NCBI GenBank assembly: GCA_035610835.1
Contig: CM069446.1
Location: 73,021,062 to 73,085,061, forward strand
Origin: Ophiura sarsii
Lineage: Eukaryota > Echinodermata > Ophiuroidea > Amphilepidida > Ophiuridae
DNA: 64,000 nucleotides
Direction: 5' to 3'
Below the pieces are notes generated by a model. It worked only from the letters and a program-made list of their open reading frames with translations. It ran no database searches and was not told the DNA's origin. The position numbers were made by a program, and so were the translations under genes. How positions within the stretch are numbered: the first letter of the stretch is position 1; each line of letters begins with the position of its first letter. Positions 12,065 through 23,399 of the stretch are shown piece by piece.

Positions 12065-12380
12065 AGGAAAAAGTTTACTCTTGGTATCAGTATCATTCAA
12101 TAATTGGAGCATAAAAGTTGACAGTATCGCTCAATACTGGTATGATTTTACTATTCCCATGTCGGTTTGATACTGGAACACCAAATTGTGTTTTTATATA
12201 TTCCAGTATAGCAACACACATGCTACTAGTAGTGATTTGTCCCAGTATTGAACGATACTGGTACACAATTGTGTTCCAGTATAGCCAGTACTGGAACATT
12301 TTATGTGTGCCAGTTCGTTTGATGCTGGAACATTGACTTTTTATCGAACGATACTGGATGTTCCAGTACAGTCCAGAATT
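12065..12380. repeat. palindrome-rich CCAGTAT/ATACTGG repeat
   Basis: ATACTGG and CCAGTAT alternate at 15-40-bp spacing, making several small hairpins, e.g. around 12244-12296. Related motifs recur at 59104-59152 and 60660-60715. Immediately 3' of the MEI4-like stop. Confidence 0.65.
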
Positions 12381-12466
12381 TGGGACCTACTCTTTCCAAA
12401 GATTATGTTATGTGTATGACACCTTATTCTATCTGTGCAGTAGTAGTAGAGGACTCTCCGTTTATT

Positions 12467-12831
12467 AAAGGCATATTATGTGATCTTTTCCAGGGAACGC
12501 CCTCAATCCTCAAAAAAAAATTGAAAGCAGATTTCTTGCAGATTTACATTTCTGATCATAAAGTTACAGGGCGATACGATTCTTAATTACTTCAAAATCA
12601 TAGTTTTAGAGTGAAAATAAACTGTCGGAGTCTGCGCCCACAACTTATTTTTACTCTTAAGTTCACTCTAAAACCATGATTTTGAGGTAATTAGGAATCG
12701 TATCGCGCTGTAGCTTGGAATATATTCATGATTTATGATCCGAAATGTAAATCTGCAAGAAAATCTACTTTCTAAAAAAAAATCATGAATAGAGGGGTCT
12801 CCCGGGAAAATATTATACATAATATGCCTTT
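12467..12831. mobile_element. fold-back element with ~150-bp arms
   Basis: Left arm 12467-12615 and right arm 12662-12831 are imperfect inverted copies (shared landmarks: AAAGGCATATTATGT, CTTGCAGATTTACATTTC, CGATACGATTC, AAAATCAT, TTTTAGAGTGAA). The spacer is only about 46 bp. The 144-codon minus-strand frame overlapping it is inside repeat DNA and not a gene. Confidence 0.8.
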
Positions 12832-13073
12832 CATTGCAGCAAAATGCTGGTGAATGATAGAATTCTGTCGGGAAATTGTAGAAATATGAAGATTTAATCA
12901 TAATTTTTATCCTGTGAACCAAAGATTTAGTTTCATATCTCGTATAAGAGAGCAAATTATTGACTGGAATTTGTGTATTTTCTATTTTTTGATTACGCCT
13001 CTTTTGCTGAATAAATCTGAAATCGGCCACCTTGTTTTCCATCAAGATGATTATGCATATACCTAAACATAAT

Positions 13074-14012
13074 GGGCCGTATTCTCGTACGTAGTTAAAC
13101 ACGCTTTTAAGCTAAATACGCGTCTAATTTTTACTTTAGACACAGCATTTAACTAAATGCGATTCTCGTACATTTGTTTTACTTAAACATGCGTCTAACT
13201 CGCCGAAATGTGTCTTACTTTAAACATGGGTACGAGGGTAGTTTAGTGCGCTTTTAACTGAACTCGCGCACCAACTGTATACCTTGAATGATCACTCAAC
13301 CGTGCCCGGTGCAAGCTGACGTGCGGATCCTGTAGTCTTTAAAATACCGTGTATTTAAGGCATTCAGTTGATATCTATTGTATCCCATTAGGGCCACAAT
13401 GAAATAAATACCTGTTTACAATCAAAGCAGGACCTGCACTCTGGGAACTAAATTTGCAGAGTTTAAAATCATGTTTTGTTAAACACATCCTTTAAAGGAT
13501 AAACTCACGTTTAAGTTAGACACGCGTTTAGTTAAACACATTTTTAAGCTAAACAGGCGTCTAACTTTGACTTTAGACACAGCGTTTAACTAAATGCGAT
13601 TCTCGTACATTTGTTTTACTTAAAACATGCGTCTAACTCGCCGAAATGTGTCTAACTTTAAACATGGGTATGGGGGTAGTTCAGTGCGCATTTAACTAAA
13701 CTTGCGCACCAACTGTATACCTTGAATGATCACTCAACCGTGCCCGGTGCAAGCTGACGAGAGGATCCTGTAGTCTTTAAAAGTACCGTGTGTTTAAGGC
13801 ATTCGGTCGATATCTATTAGATCCCATTAGGGCCACAATGAAATAAATACCTACAATCAACACAGGACCACTCTGGGAACGAGATTTACAGAGTTTAAAA
13901 TCATGTTTTGTTAAAGACATCGTTTAAAGGATGAACTTACGTTTAAGTTAGACACGCGTTTAGTTAAACACGGTTTTAAGGTAAAACCGTGTTTAGTACG
14001 AGAATACGGCCC
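13074..14012. mobile_element. TIR element, 939 bp, with internal 437-bp duplication
   Basis: Perfect 17-bp ends GGGCCGTATTCTCGTAC (13074-13090) and complement (13996-14012), flanked by a 3-bp direct repeat AAT (13071-13073, 14013-14015). Inside, one ~430-bp block occurs twice in direct order with an offset of 437 bp (CTTTAGACACAGC at 13134 and 13571). No transposase frame, so non-autonomous. The 3-bp target duplication would suit a PIF/Harbinger-type mechanism, but that is inference. Confidence 0.85.
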
Positions 14013-14128
14013 AATCAATGCAATAAAATGGTTGGGAAAATCATTGTACTTGTATGTATTAGGCCAAGCAAAAAAAGATATATAGGTATATGGAGAGACA
14101 CATTTACTGCATAGCCCTACGCGATCAG

Positions 14129-14396
14129 TATGTTCCCATCCCTTAACATTTGTTGACCGGTGATTTTGACATTTCGCCGGTAAGAAATAATCTAAGATTT
14201 TGTCAACCGCTGACTACTATGTGGTCCATTTTGAAGGTTATGAAGGATTGAAGGTCTGGTTAGTTTGGGGCATAATGATGTCCTTTGCAGTCTTTTTATT
14301 ATACCACATAGTGGGAAAAGGACACAGCATTAGAAGATTTATTACCGGTGAAATGTCAAATCACTGGTCCAAAAGTGTTAAGGGAGTGAGAACATA
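14129..14396. mobile_element. TIR element, 268 bp, with ~60-bp arms
   Basis: TATGTTCCCATCCCTTAACA at the left faces the complement of TGTTAAGGGAGTGAGAACATA at the right, and the symmetry continues through GACATTTCGCCGGTAA versus TTACCGGTGAAATGTC. The 65-codon frame inside is not believed to be a gene. Confidence 0.78.
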
Positions 14397-14720
14397 ATGA
14401 TGCGCCCAATTTTGTGATTCTTCTTTTTTAGTTGTCAAAACACATATCGTATAGCGCTCTATGTGAGACAAAGCTCCTTTTTTTGCCTAATGTTCCAGTA
14501 GTACTTGTTACCACGGCTTGCAAAGTTGAAAGTGTATGTTCCGATCACTTTTTTAGGGCTATGATTTTTTTTCACATCAAGATATTTTTATATCAGAAGA
14601 ATCCCCATATTTTTCTCATTATGTCTGTAAAATCTTAGGGGCCAGAAATGTTCCATTTAGAAATGATAGGTTAAAATGTGGTGAATCAATGCCAAAGGTG
14701 GTTAACCACCGGCCAGTTAG

Positions 14721-15543
14721 TGTACAGAGAGACGTACGTAATTAGCTTGTCTTTAAAGGTAACCCAAGAACAGGGAAATACACAATACGTGATCTTTAAA
14801 GGAAGCGCTGTAACAGGGACAAGTACATCGTTGAGTGATCTTTAAAGGGAGCGCTGGAACAGGGAGACATACGTTATGGACCTGTCTTTAAAGGTAACAC
14901 AAGAACAGGGGAATACATACTTATTTATGTTTAAAGGAAGCACTGTAACAGGGACAAGTGCATCGTTGAGTGATCTTTAAAGGGAGCGCTGGAACAGGGA
15001 GACATACGTTATGGACCTGTCTTTAAATGTAACACAAGAACAGGGGAATACACAATTAGTTATGTTTAAAGGAAGCAAGGTAACAGGGACAACCGCATCG
15101 TTGAGTGATCTTTAAAGGGAGCGCTGGAACAGGGAGACATACTAAATTGGACTGTCTTTAAAGGTAACACAAGAACAGGGAAATACACAATACGTGATCT
15201 TCAAAGGAAGCGCTGTAACAGGGACAAGTGCATCGCTGAGTGATCTTTAAAGGAAGCTTTGGAACAGGGAAACATACGAAATTGGTCTGCCTTTAAAGGT
15301 AACACAAGAATAGGGAAATGCACAATTAGTGATCTTTAAAGAAAGCATGGTAACAGGGACAAGTGCATCGTTGAGTGATCTTTAAAGGAAGCAGTGGAAC
15401 AGGGAGACATACTAAATTGGACTGTCTTTAAAGGTAACACAAGAACAGGGAAATACACAATACGTGATCTTCAAAGGAAGCGCTGTAACAGGGACAAGTG
15501 CATCGCTGAGTGATCTTTAAAGGAAGCAGTGGAACAGGGAGAC
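14721..15543. repeat. 45-bp satellite in 135-bp higher-order units (array 1)
   Basis: Three ~45-bp subunit types repeat in fixed order: one with GGAAGCGCTGTAACAGGGAC, one with GGGAGCGCTGGAACAGGGAG and one with GGTAACACAAGAACAGGG. All share CTTTAAAGG and AACAGGG. The third type's CTGTCTTTA start recurs at about 14882, 15017, 15152, 15286 and 15422, i.e. every 135 bp. Confidence 0.92.
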
Positions 15544-16414
15544 GTACCACGAGGGACGATCGCCTATAGCTGCGTGCACTCTTTTTCCTGGTCAATGGAC
15601 CGCGAATTCCCAAACGAATCACGTGAGGGCAGTATTTTATTTCAGGATGATCGCGTACCCAGTGACTTCATAAAGCTCTCTATGTTGGTTGATAAATGCA
15701 TTTTATACCCGAGGGTCGATGTTATCTGTGTTTTTATTTATAGTTTCAATTTGTTCTAATATTTAACCAATAAATATCGAAAAAAGTAACAAAATCGGAT
15801 GTAATTTGGGGGAGATATACCTTTTCATAAATGATGAAATGTTACGGACAAAATACTACATTTTCTTGATATTTCGAGCTCAAAATCATTTTATGCCCAA
15901 GAATGCCCAAAAATGTTATTGATGGAATCGCGAGTTTCGATGTTGCTCTACAATAAAATAGTAACACTGGATGGGGCAAACACGGGGAAAATAGTGTAAT
16001 TTGATCGACATTTCATGTCTCTCTGACGGAGAACTTTATGATTTCACAATTAAGCCCTCCAAATTCTATAGAGAATTGCATAGGCTTTTTATGTTAAGAT
16101 CAAATTCAATCTCAAATCACTAACAGCCCGATTTGTGTTTCAATAATTAAATGTCTTTTTCTTTTAGTTTCTTTTGGTTAATATAAGAAATATAACACAT
16201 TATCATGATAGAAATTTACGAAAATAATAATAAAGGTGAAGTTATTTAGACTCGTTTAGCGTGGCATACTGTGTGTGCACGGCCTATGCAGTTACACAGT
16301 AGTTGATTTTCACGCGTCAAGTAGTATCGATTTCCAATTGTATACAAAGGAAATGCATGTTCAAGTGATTGCGTAGGGCCTCAGAATCGATAGTTAATTT
16401 GGTAAATACAACTT
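15544..16414. other. unique-looking insert between two parts of the 45-bp satellite
   Basis: About 870 bp with no satellite units, no recognised gene and no clear terminal repeats. A 76-codon frame at 15529-15759 starts inside the satellite and lacks family features. Confidence 0.5.
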
Positions 16415-16965
16415 ACAATTAGTGATCTTTAAAGGAAGCGCTGTAACATGGACAAGTGCATCGCTGAGTGATCTTTAAAGGAAGCGTTAGAACAGGGAGA
16501 CATACGTAATTGGCCTGTCTTTAAATGTAGCACCAGAACAGGGAAATACACAATTAGTGATCTTTAAAGGAAGCATGGTAACAGGGACAAGTGCATCGTT
16601 GAGTGATCTTTAAAGGGAGCGATGGAACAGGGAGACGTACGTAATTGGCCTGTCTTTAAAGGTAACACAAGAACAGGGGAATACACAATTAGAGGGCACA
16701 GGAAATGCAAATATAAGTAGTGTGATTTGAGTCAAGTCTACGAGGAGGGACCAGAAAGCATTCAATATTTGTGCTAGTTGATGACATCATTTGTGGAACT
16801 ATTGATAGCTCAGTGTGTACTATGAAAAGAAGATTCGGGTGAACTTTACAGGGAGCGCTAGAACAGGGAGACGTACGTAATTGGTCTGTCTTTAAAGGTA
16901 GCACCAGAACAGGGAAATACACAATTAGCGACCTTTAAAGGAAGCGCTGTAACAGAGAAACGTGC
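16415..16965. repeat. 45-bp satellite, arrays 2 and 3
   Basis: The same three subunit types resume at 16415-16690, are interrupted by about 160 bp of unrelated sequence, and end at 16851-16965. The order of subunits is preserved, so the arrays derive from one block split by insertions. Confidence 0.88.
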
Positions 16966-17916
16966 ATCTTCGACTTAAAACAAGTTCGTCACACTTGAGT
17001 GACCCATGCTTAAATTATCTTAAAATGAGCAGTGGATCGGGGAAAGGGTAATCATTGATTAATCGTTAAAGGTACCGATGACAGGAAAACGTACGTTAAT
17101 GAGCAGTCTGTAAACGGAAAAACTGTAACATTGTTTAGAGATGAAACAAATCCGGTCAAAATTGGAGCATTTTAACTTTCATCGTTGCTTTTTTTATAAA
17201 CTAATTTTATGTATCCCGTTAGCTAGTATTAGCATGGCAGGTAGTAGAGGAGGAGGCTAATCGCAGCACTACTCAAACCAGATATGTTTGTAGCCGCCTA
17301 TTCATTGCTAGGTTTATCGTAATCCACTCTTTAACATCGTAAGAATATTCCTCCTTGAAGTGGCCTTTGAAGAATATTGTTTAGGCGCGATCGACTTCCA
17401 TACCATATATTTACCTTTGCGTTGCGGTTAAGTTAACAGAAATGTCTGTTTCTTGCAGTAAATAGAGTCGAAGAAAAAACAGATTTGAATGATGACCGAC
17501 AAGGGTATCTATATTTCTTCCCCAATCGCTTTATTTTCTCACAGCTCAAATATAAATCATACAAATCGAAAAATATGATGGTATTTCCCAGCAGGTTTTC
17601 TCAATCATCGTTCCAAAACAGATGTTGAGAACAAGAGATAGAATTCTGCTCCCAATCACCCAGATTGGGACCGCATGTAGTTTCAGCTTCTCATTGGCTA
17701 AGAGTTGCGCGCTGAGTGTGTATAGTCGCGGGCAACTCTCAATACTTCTTTTATCCGGCACCACTCAGTCAACCATTAGGGATGTGCAATTATAAACACT
17801 TCCTCACACCGTTTCTTACAGTTCCATGAAATACTGGTTCCAATAGTTGATAACATCGGTGCAGAGATCTGACTGACCAAGTCACGATGAAACGTTATTT
17901 GGTGAATCATTTTCGA

Positions 17917-18099
17917 ATTATTTTAATACCACCGTGATAATGAACATTGACATTATTTTAATACCACTGTGATAATGAACATTGACGTTATTTTAATACA
18001 ACTGTGATAATGAACGTAAACATTGACGTTATTTTAATACCACTGTGAGAATGAACATTGACATTATTTTAATACCACTCCGAGAATGAACATTGACGT
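17917..18099. repeat. 35-bp minisatellite, 5 units
   Basis: Units beginning ATTATTTTAATACCAC and containing GTGATAATGAACATTGAC start at 17917, 17952, 17987, 18028 and 18063. One unit carries a 6-bp insertion. Confidence 0.9.
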
Positions 18100-18698
18100 T
18101 AATTATCTTAGAGTGTAAAAAGTTGATTGTATTCAAATTACTTTAACTGAAGAGTATAAATAGTCATGAAAATATTATGATTGTGACCAAATAAGGTAAC
18201 ATATATGTCTGTTAACATGTTTACGTAACTTGTTGGCCAATCAGAGCGCGCCACGCCCGGGTCGATGTTTGCCTCCGATACCTGGGGTGCGCGATTTCAA
18301 TTCACTTATCTTCTGGCGCCGGAAGGATTCCATCGTATAATTAGTATCAGCGATGTAAAATAATGTTTACAATTATGTGATTGGATCATTTGACTAATGA
18401 TTTAACTTATATATCTAATAAATGAAGAGTATCAGTCAGTCAGAAAATAGGGATTTCTTCTGGAGCTTTCTTGTAATTATTCTCCACTCGGGTAATTACT
18501 TACAAGTAATTATAACTGCGTCTATCTCCACAGCCACTCTCACTCCAATCACTGATTTCGATAGGGATATACTACCCATAATGTGTAATAAATTAATTCC
18601 TTTTTGTAGTATATTTTTGCGGATATCAGTAAGCATGATAATAAGAAAATGTAAGAGTAGCGGGAACACTATTCTTCGTACCTTGGATGATGTTCTGG
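18100..18698. other. 3' flank of the SLC16-like gene
   Basis: Downstream of the minus-strand stop codon, so it should contain the 3' UTR. Frames of 74 and 105 codons overlap here on opposite strands without family features. No poly(A) signal was assigned with confidence. Confidence 0.45.
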
Positions 18699-18829
18699 TT
18701 ATCTTTCTATCCATAACCATATCGTTGAACAGGCTTTGAGTAAACTACTGAACGCCGCTGCTGACAATGGTATAGCACCCATTATCATAAATGAAACATC
18801 GTAGCTTCCGAGTACATCTAACATACCTC
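18699..18829 (-). CDS. SLC16-like, exon 4 (C terminus)
   Basis: Acceptor TTTAATAG precedes 18829. The 131-bp exon completes a Gly codon and encodes GMLDVLGSYDVSFMIMGAIP, the typical TM11-12 segment, stopping at TAA 18701-18699 after WLWIER. The exon was too short and lacked an ATG, so it is easily missed. Phase and family alignment both support it. Confidence 0.85.
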
Positions 18830-21774
18830 CTATTAAAGGATGAAAACGAAAATTACATGATATTTTTTTTACAATTTAAAAAGAAATTATGGCTAAACCA
18901 AGTTATTATCTCCAAAGACGCAGTGATAAATGCAGCACAAGATTTAATACACACAAATGAGTACACTTCAAGATGTTACTAAGTGCTATTTTGGGAGCTT
19001 AGTAGGTATACATGTCTAAGAACCACGTACCGGTAGTTGATCATTGTGGAATATGTTAATTGCAAAAGATATTCGAACATAATACTAAGTTTATACCTTC
19101 TCGTTTGGTGACATTCACATTCGCATGTATACGTATACATTTGGAACAGCTACCATTTCATTTCCACATTTTAGTTTACAGGTCGTTTACTTAAAGCATG
19201 CATTTAAGCAACTTATGTTCAAGTACAATAATCATGTGTAGTTTTAGCAGGGTAGAACCTTAGACTTGACTCTCTAATTGGACAATAAGACAGTGTAGTG
19301 CCAAATATATCACAGCGCTAGCATGCTTACCCAAGTCCGAGTCCGAGTCCTACAACACTGATGCTTACCTACGTGGTTTACTTTCGTAAAAAGTGCCGAA
19401 CCAGTGTGATAAAGCACTGCATTTCACAGTCTTGCGAAATAAACCAAGGGGTTTATTTTGCAAAAATTGTCAGGGGGTTTCGACGGGTATTGGCTGTTGC
19501 CTTATTATATTACCTGTAATGCTACTGGTAGCAAGCCGAGCGACGGTGCTGACGGCTGTAACGCAGGCGATACCCTGGACTAAATTCTTTGTTCCCACCA
19601 CTTCTTTCGTAAAAGCACTAACGGAAACATCAACGGCGCCCACACCAAGACCAAAGATAACTGTTGCTACCATCAGAATAGGTAGAGTGTTGAACAATGG
19701 ATCCAACAAAGCTGGTAATCCCATGCAGATCAATGAAAGATTTTTGACAACACCTGCCTTCAGGATCTGTTTGTCTATCAATACGGACGCCATGAACATG
19801 CCTACCAGGGCGCTGCATCCGCCCACGGTGCTAATACTCGCGGATTGGTAGGGCGTGAAGCCTTTAGCCTCGGCGTGAGGGACCACGTATATGACCCACC
19901 CAATCCATGTGTATTCGTCAGCAAACGCTGTCAATAATAGATCTAGGTAATTAAGGTTGACATAACTTCGTAAATTGTAACACATCTGTGTACCTGTTTC
20001 ATTATCAAGGTCATGGTAACCGAATTTGTTCTCATCCTGCCCTGAGGTTTCATTATCCGATTGCAAAATGGAGTTATTTTTATCTTCTCTCGGGACAGGT
20101 CTAAAGATAGCACCGCATAAAGTGAGATGCATTGTAACACTTCCAAGGATCATCACTGTACCTCGCCATCCGTAATGTTCTAGAAGAGATTGTGACAGGG
20201 GCGCGAATAACATCACACCTACCAGGGATCCAGAGTACGCAATACTATTAGCAGTGGCGAAATAGTGGTCGAAGTAGTCGCCTAAAACCCCTAGTGCAGA
20301 CACGTAGCATATTTCCATAGATATACCTTTTTTAGAAAATGAACAAAAAAGCTTATGCATGTTGGCAATAGGATGGACTTATACTAAATGTTACACTTGC
20401 CAAAAGCTGTGAATCTATGATAGGTGTTATCTTCTAATTGAGAGGGAGGCAGGTATTTGAAATCTAATCTGATCATTGACATATTTGATTCCCCGTGAAT
20501 CACATCGTTAGGGCCGTTCATATCCGGAATATAGTGACAATATGACAAATATTACAAGTAGGGGTAGTAAATGATAACATGCAGTACTAGCGCATACCAC
20601 TAAAGTTGCACATAGTTTACGTTTAAAAATAATGATGCACTTGAACCCGACGTTGGCCTTCAGTTGAGCTGCGGTGATGGATAGAAATGACCGCTCACCT
20701 GCTAATATAAGGCATGCAGCCAGCCACATCACATCATCCGTGAAGGAACATAAAGTTAGCGCTGCTGCTGATAGTACTCCGCTTCCCATGACAATCGCCC
20801 TCAACGTCAAAAAAGCATTGAGAGGACCAGCGAGCAAAGCTGCGAAATTGATAACATAAAATGGTTTGACATTGGTATTCGTGAAACGAGAGATATAGAA
20901 GACTGAAGTGAAGTGATACTTTTGAATGACTTTGATCGCACGATCTTTTAAGTCGTGATTATCAAATTTCATTACTCAGGCACCTTTCTAGCATAGAATA
21001 ATGCCAGTTTCCCAATTTGAATAAGAAGTAATTGCGGTTAATTGCCTTTAACGCCGCCACAACACAAATCGAATCCAAAGTTACACGCAGTTAGAAGATG
21101 GTGAATTGTAACCAATTCCTTCGTGGCTGTCTTATTAAAACAATCCGATTGTTCGATTTCAATGTTTTAATAAAATGTGGGTCTTAATAGAAAAAATGAG
21201 AGAGAGTGTACTTAGACAATTAAAAATCACCTTCTTTGCGATAAACAAATTCCCATTCGATTACATACTTTTATTGAGCTTAACACTTTCCACGCGGCTA
21301 TTATTTTACCATACACAAAACAGATTGTTCAGAAACCTTTCCCAACTTTCAAAGTCTATCTCAAGGGTTACTGAACCAATACTAGGAATGTTTGTACTTA
21401 AATTAATGCATTTCTCAAGGAGATTCCAAATAAGGTGATGAAATTCAATAATTTTAAAACATTTTTTGAAATTTTGGAATGTCGTCTGCAGCCGCCTGCC
21501 GCGTGGAATGTGTTAAGCCTAACGATCTCACTTCAGCTTGCAAAACAAATCAAATTAAGATCACTCTACCTGCTATTCCGCCAACGGCTCCCATAAGTCC
21601 CAATATCGATCCTATTAACCATGTCTGGGTGACAAACTGTGACGTAAGAGTAGGCAGCAAGATTCCTAGAGATTTGATCAATCCTTCTACTATCATGGTA
21701 CAGATATGCGCTGCTATTACGACCAGCCATGCCCATCCGTGGTCTTTATGATTGTGATACATGGTAACCGCCAT
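18699..21774 (-). CDS. SLC16 family monocarboxylate-transporter-like protein (gene span, 4 exons)
   Basis: Minus-strand exons 21774-21570, 20839-20699, 20326-19514 and 18829-18699 splice in frame (every intron in phase 1) to 429 codons. The protein is a 12-helix major facilitator. It starts with the SLC16 signature at the first membrane segment (DHGWAWLVVIAA, cf. family DGGWGWVV), continues through GPLNAFLTLRAIVMGSG and the GDYFDHYFATANSIAYSG loop, carries a hydrophilic central loop of about 45 residues rich in Asp and Asn, and ends with the TM11-12 block GGMLDVLGSYDVSFM. SLC16 members move monocarboxylates, aromatic amino acids, thyroid hormone or creatine across membranes. The sequence alone does not give the substrate, and it looks closer to the orphan members than to lactate carriers. 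The tail after TM12 is very short. Confidence 0.9.
18830..19513. other. SLC16-like intron 3
   Basis: Intron between exons 3 and 4 on the minus strand, bounded by donor GTAATA (19513-19508) and an AG at 18831-18830. AT-rich, with no repeat family recognised. Confidence 0.7.
19514..20326 (-). CDS. SLC16-like, exon 3
   Basis: This is the largest exon, 813 bp, phase 1 at both ends (acceptor AAAAAAG before 20326, donor GTAATA after 19514). It encodes TM4 through TM10: GDYFDHYFATANSIAYSG, LLEHYGWRGTVMILGS, the cytoplasmic loop starting FRPVPREDKNN, then the second half with GFTPYQSASISTVGGCSAL. A plus-strand open frame in the same place is a shadow. Confidence 0.9.
20699..20839 (-). CDS. SLC16-like, exon 2
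   Basis: Acceptor TTTCGCAG precedes base 20839 and donor GTGAGC follows 20699. The 141-bp exon begins and ends in phase 1. It encodes TM2-TM4, including AGPLNAFLTLRAIVMGSG and DVMWLAACLILAG, aligning with the 'GPL...RFG.R.V...G' block of the family. Confidence 0.88.
21280..21516. mobile_element. TTAA-flanked MITE, copy 1 (237 bp)
   Basis: Ends CACTTTCCACGCGGC and its near-complement GCCGCGTGGAATGTG, each flanked outside by TTAA, as left by piggyBac-type transposition. The interior contains ACCATACACAAAACAG, TCAAAGTCTATCTCAAG and GGAATGTCGTCTGCAGCCGC. Lies in SLC16-like intron 1. No coding capacity. Confidence 0.85.
21570..21774 (-). CDS. SLC16-like, exon 1
   Basis: ATG at 21774-21772. The exon encodes MAVTMYHNHKDHGWAWLV and on through TM1-TM2, and ends GCAG before donor GTAGAG (phase 1). 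A second Met at residue 5 could also serve as start. The DHGWAW motif marks the N terminus of SLC16 proteins. Confidence 0.88.
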
Positions 21775-21839
21775 CTTTGTTTTAGCTGCGTAATAAAATA
21801 ACAGGACGAAAATGAATGCTACATTGTAGCAACTTTTTA

Positions 21840-22067
21840 AATGTGATGACTTTTTAAATACTATAAATGATGTCTTTTAAATATGTTGTGCCTTTTAATT
21901 TTTATCTGTATTCTACCGGATTCATTGCCGGATTTTCCATATTATGACCAGTTGCTGGTTCACTGGATATTTACTGGCTTGTGGTTCAATGTCTGTAGTT
22001 TTAAGTTTTATAACATATTTTGTGGAAAATTGTGTATTTTATCATGTTATTACCTATTGTATTTATA
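21840..22067. other. AT-rich sequence upstream of the SLC16-like start
   Basis: Possible promoter side of the minus-strand gene and body of the 3' tail feature that follows. Small overlapping frames only. Confidence 0.35.
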
Positions 22068-22140
22068 TTGTAAAGCGCTTGGAGATCTTACGTATCAAGC
22101 GCTTGAATAAATGCTGTGTATTATTATTATTATTATCATA
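22068..22140 (+). mobile_element. retroposon 3' tail with AAGCGCTTG and TTA repeats
   Basis: TTGTAAAGCGCTTGGAGATC followed by a second AAGCGCTTGAATAAATGC and then a (TTA)n run. This is the usual 3' end of widespread LINE or SINE families in animals. A 5'-truncated insertion is likely. Confidence 0.6.
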
Positions 22141-23099
22141 TTTTTAACTACAGCTAAGTAAAATGACGAAATAAGGCGATATAAGGCTAGATAACGTTGT
22201 TTCCTGTTAATGGTTAGAAACCCTAAATGCAAAATGTGGTTTTTTCCCTACTTGAATCACAATTTGTTACCTTCTTTCTAAGTCCAGGTACTTTAAAATG
22301 CTCTAAGGGTTTTCTTTGTCAACCCTCTGGACCCAACTTCAACTGGAAAGTATGTCCCTTTCCTTCCTGGCAATCGAGTACGAGATCAATAGTTCATTAA
22401 GAAGGTTTAGAAATCATTTGTATTTTATTTAGATAATTGTTTTACAAAAACAAGCAAATCACGTATCATCTCCACTTTGCACAGAAAAGTTATCTTGCAG
22501 TAAAAAGTACGATCAAAATCCTGTATCACTAGAGGGCGCATTGTACTTTTCTGAAAGAAATACACTGATCAAATAGTGGGGATGGGGGTACCGCGCCATT
22601 TTGCGATTTTTGCGAAAACGATCGTGGTTATCACGTGATACGTACAGTTGAAAAAATAATTTACACTGTTTTAACGAAATGCACTATGGGATTGTGTTAC
22701 CAGCCTAAAATCAAAGAGGTCGCAAACTTGCTTACAATTGTATATTAGTCTAGCTATAACAAGCTAAAAGTGACATCTCTGAATGTATAAACAAAGTGTG
22801 CAAAGGAGAAATTGTTGGGCACACTGGTAAAATGATTTTACAACAAGTTTTGCTATCATTATCAAACTGAACTCAATTTAAATCACTTATTTATCGAGCA
22901 ATAATATAATTGTTTACGCATTTTAATTGTTTAGATACAAAGTTAAATAAATCAAGAGTTAAATGATAGATAATTAAATAAAAAGAAAACTATAAACGCA
23001 AGGGCGGTCTTTATAATTTATAAAAATTGACATAACAATGATGTTACATTAATCCACCATCAAGTTTAAAAGATAGAAAAATAAAAGGATAACAAGCAA

Positions 23100-23171
23100 T
23101 TTACGGGAATCGAACCCGTGATTGCCGATTGCCAACGACATGGCCAACGATGCACGCCACAGAGACCGATG
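23100..23171 (-). tRNA. tRNA-like sequence, probably pseudogene
   Basis: On the minus strand it carries a good B box (GGTTCGATTCCCG within a T-arm-like ACGGGTTCGATTCCCGT) and TGGCGTGCATCGTTGG as a poor A box. The predicted acceptor stem does not pair, so a functional tRNA is doubtful. A tRNA-derived SINE head or pseudogene is more likely. Confidence 0.4.
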
Positions 23172-23375
23172 AGTATAATTGTGATAGTTTTATTATTTAG
23201 CCATATCCATTTATTTATAACGAACGGATTTTTATTGTGCCATTTTTGCCAAATGTGTTTGTAATGTGATTATACTGCTTATATTTGAAAGAACGGAAAC
23301 AAGCGTTGATATATTCGAACACGAAAAATGGCTTCATTTATACGGTCCACAATCAGTGTGCGACTGCGACTAAAC

Positions 23376-23399
23376 CATGAAGCTAAGCTTAGCTTCATG
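23376..23399. repeat. 24-bp perfect palindrome
   Basis: CATGAAGCTAAG is immediately followed by its exact complement with no spacer, then by CGTGACGTGACGTG. No gene context indicates a function. Confidence 0.9.

Noticed and set aside
12668..13102. 144-codon minus-strand frame
   Set aside because: Half lies in the fold-back arm and the rest crosses into the next TIR element. Not conserved-looking.
19393..19851. 152-codon plus-strand frame
   Set aside because: Antisense shadow of SLC16-like exon 3, which has clear family motifs.
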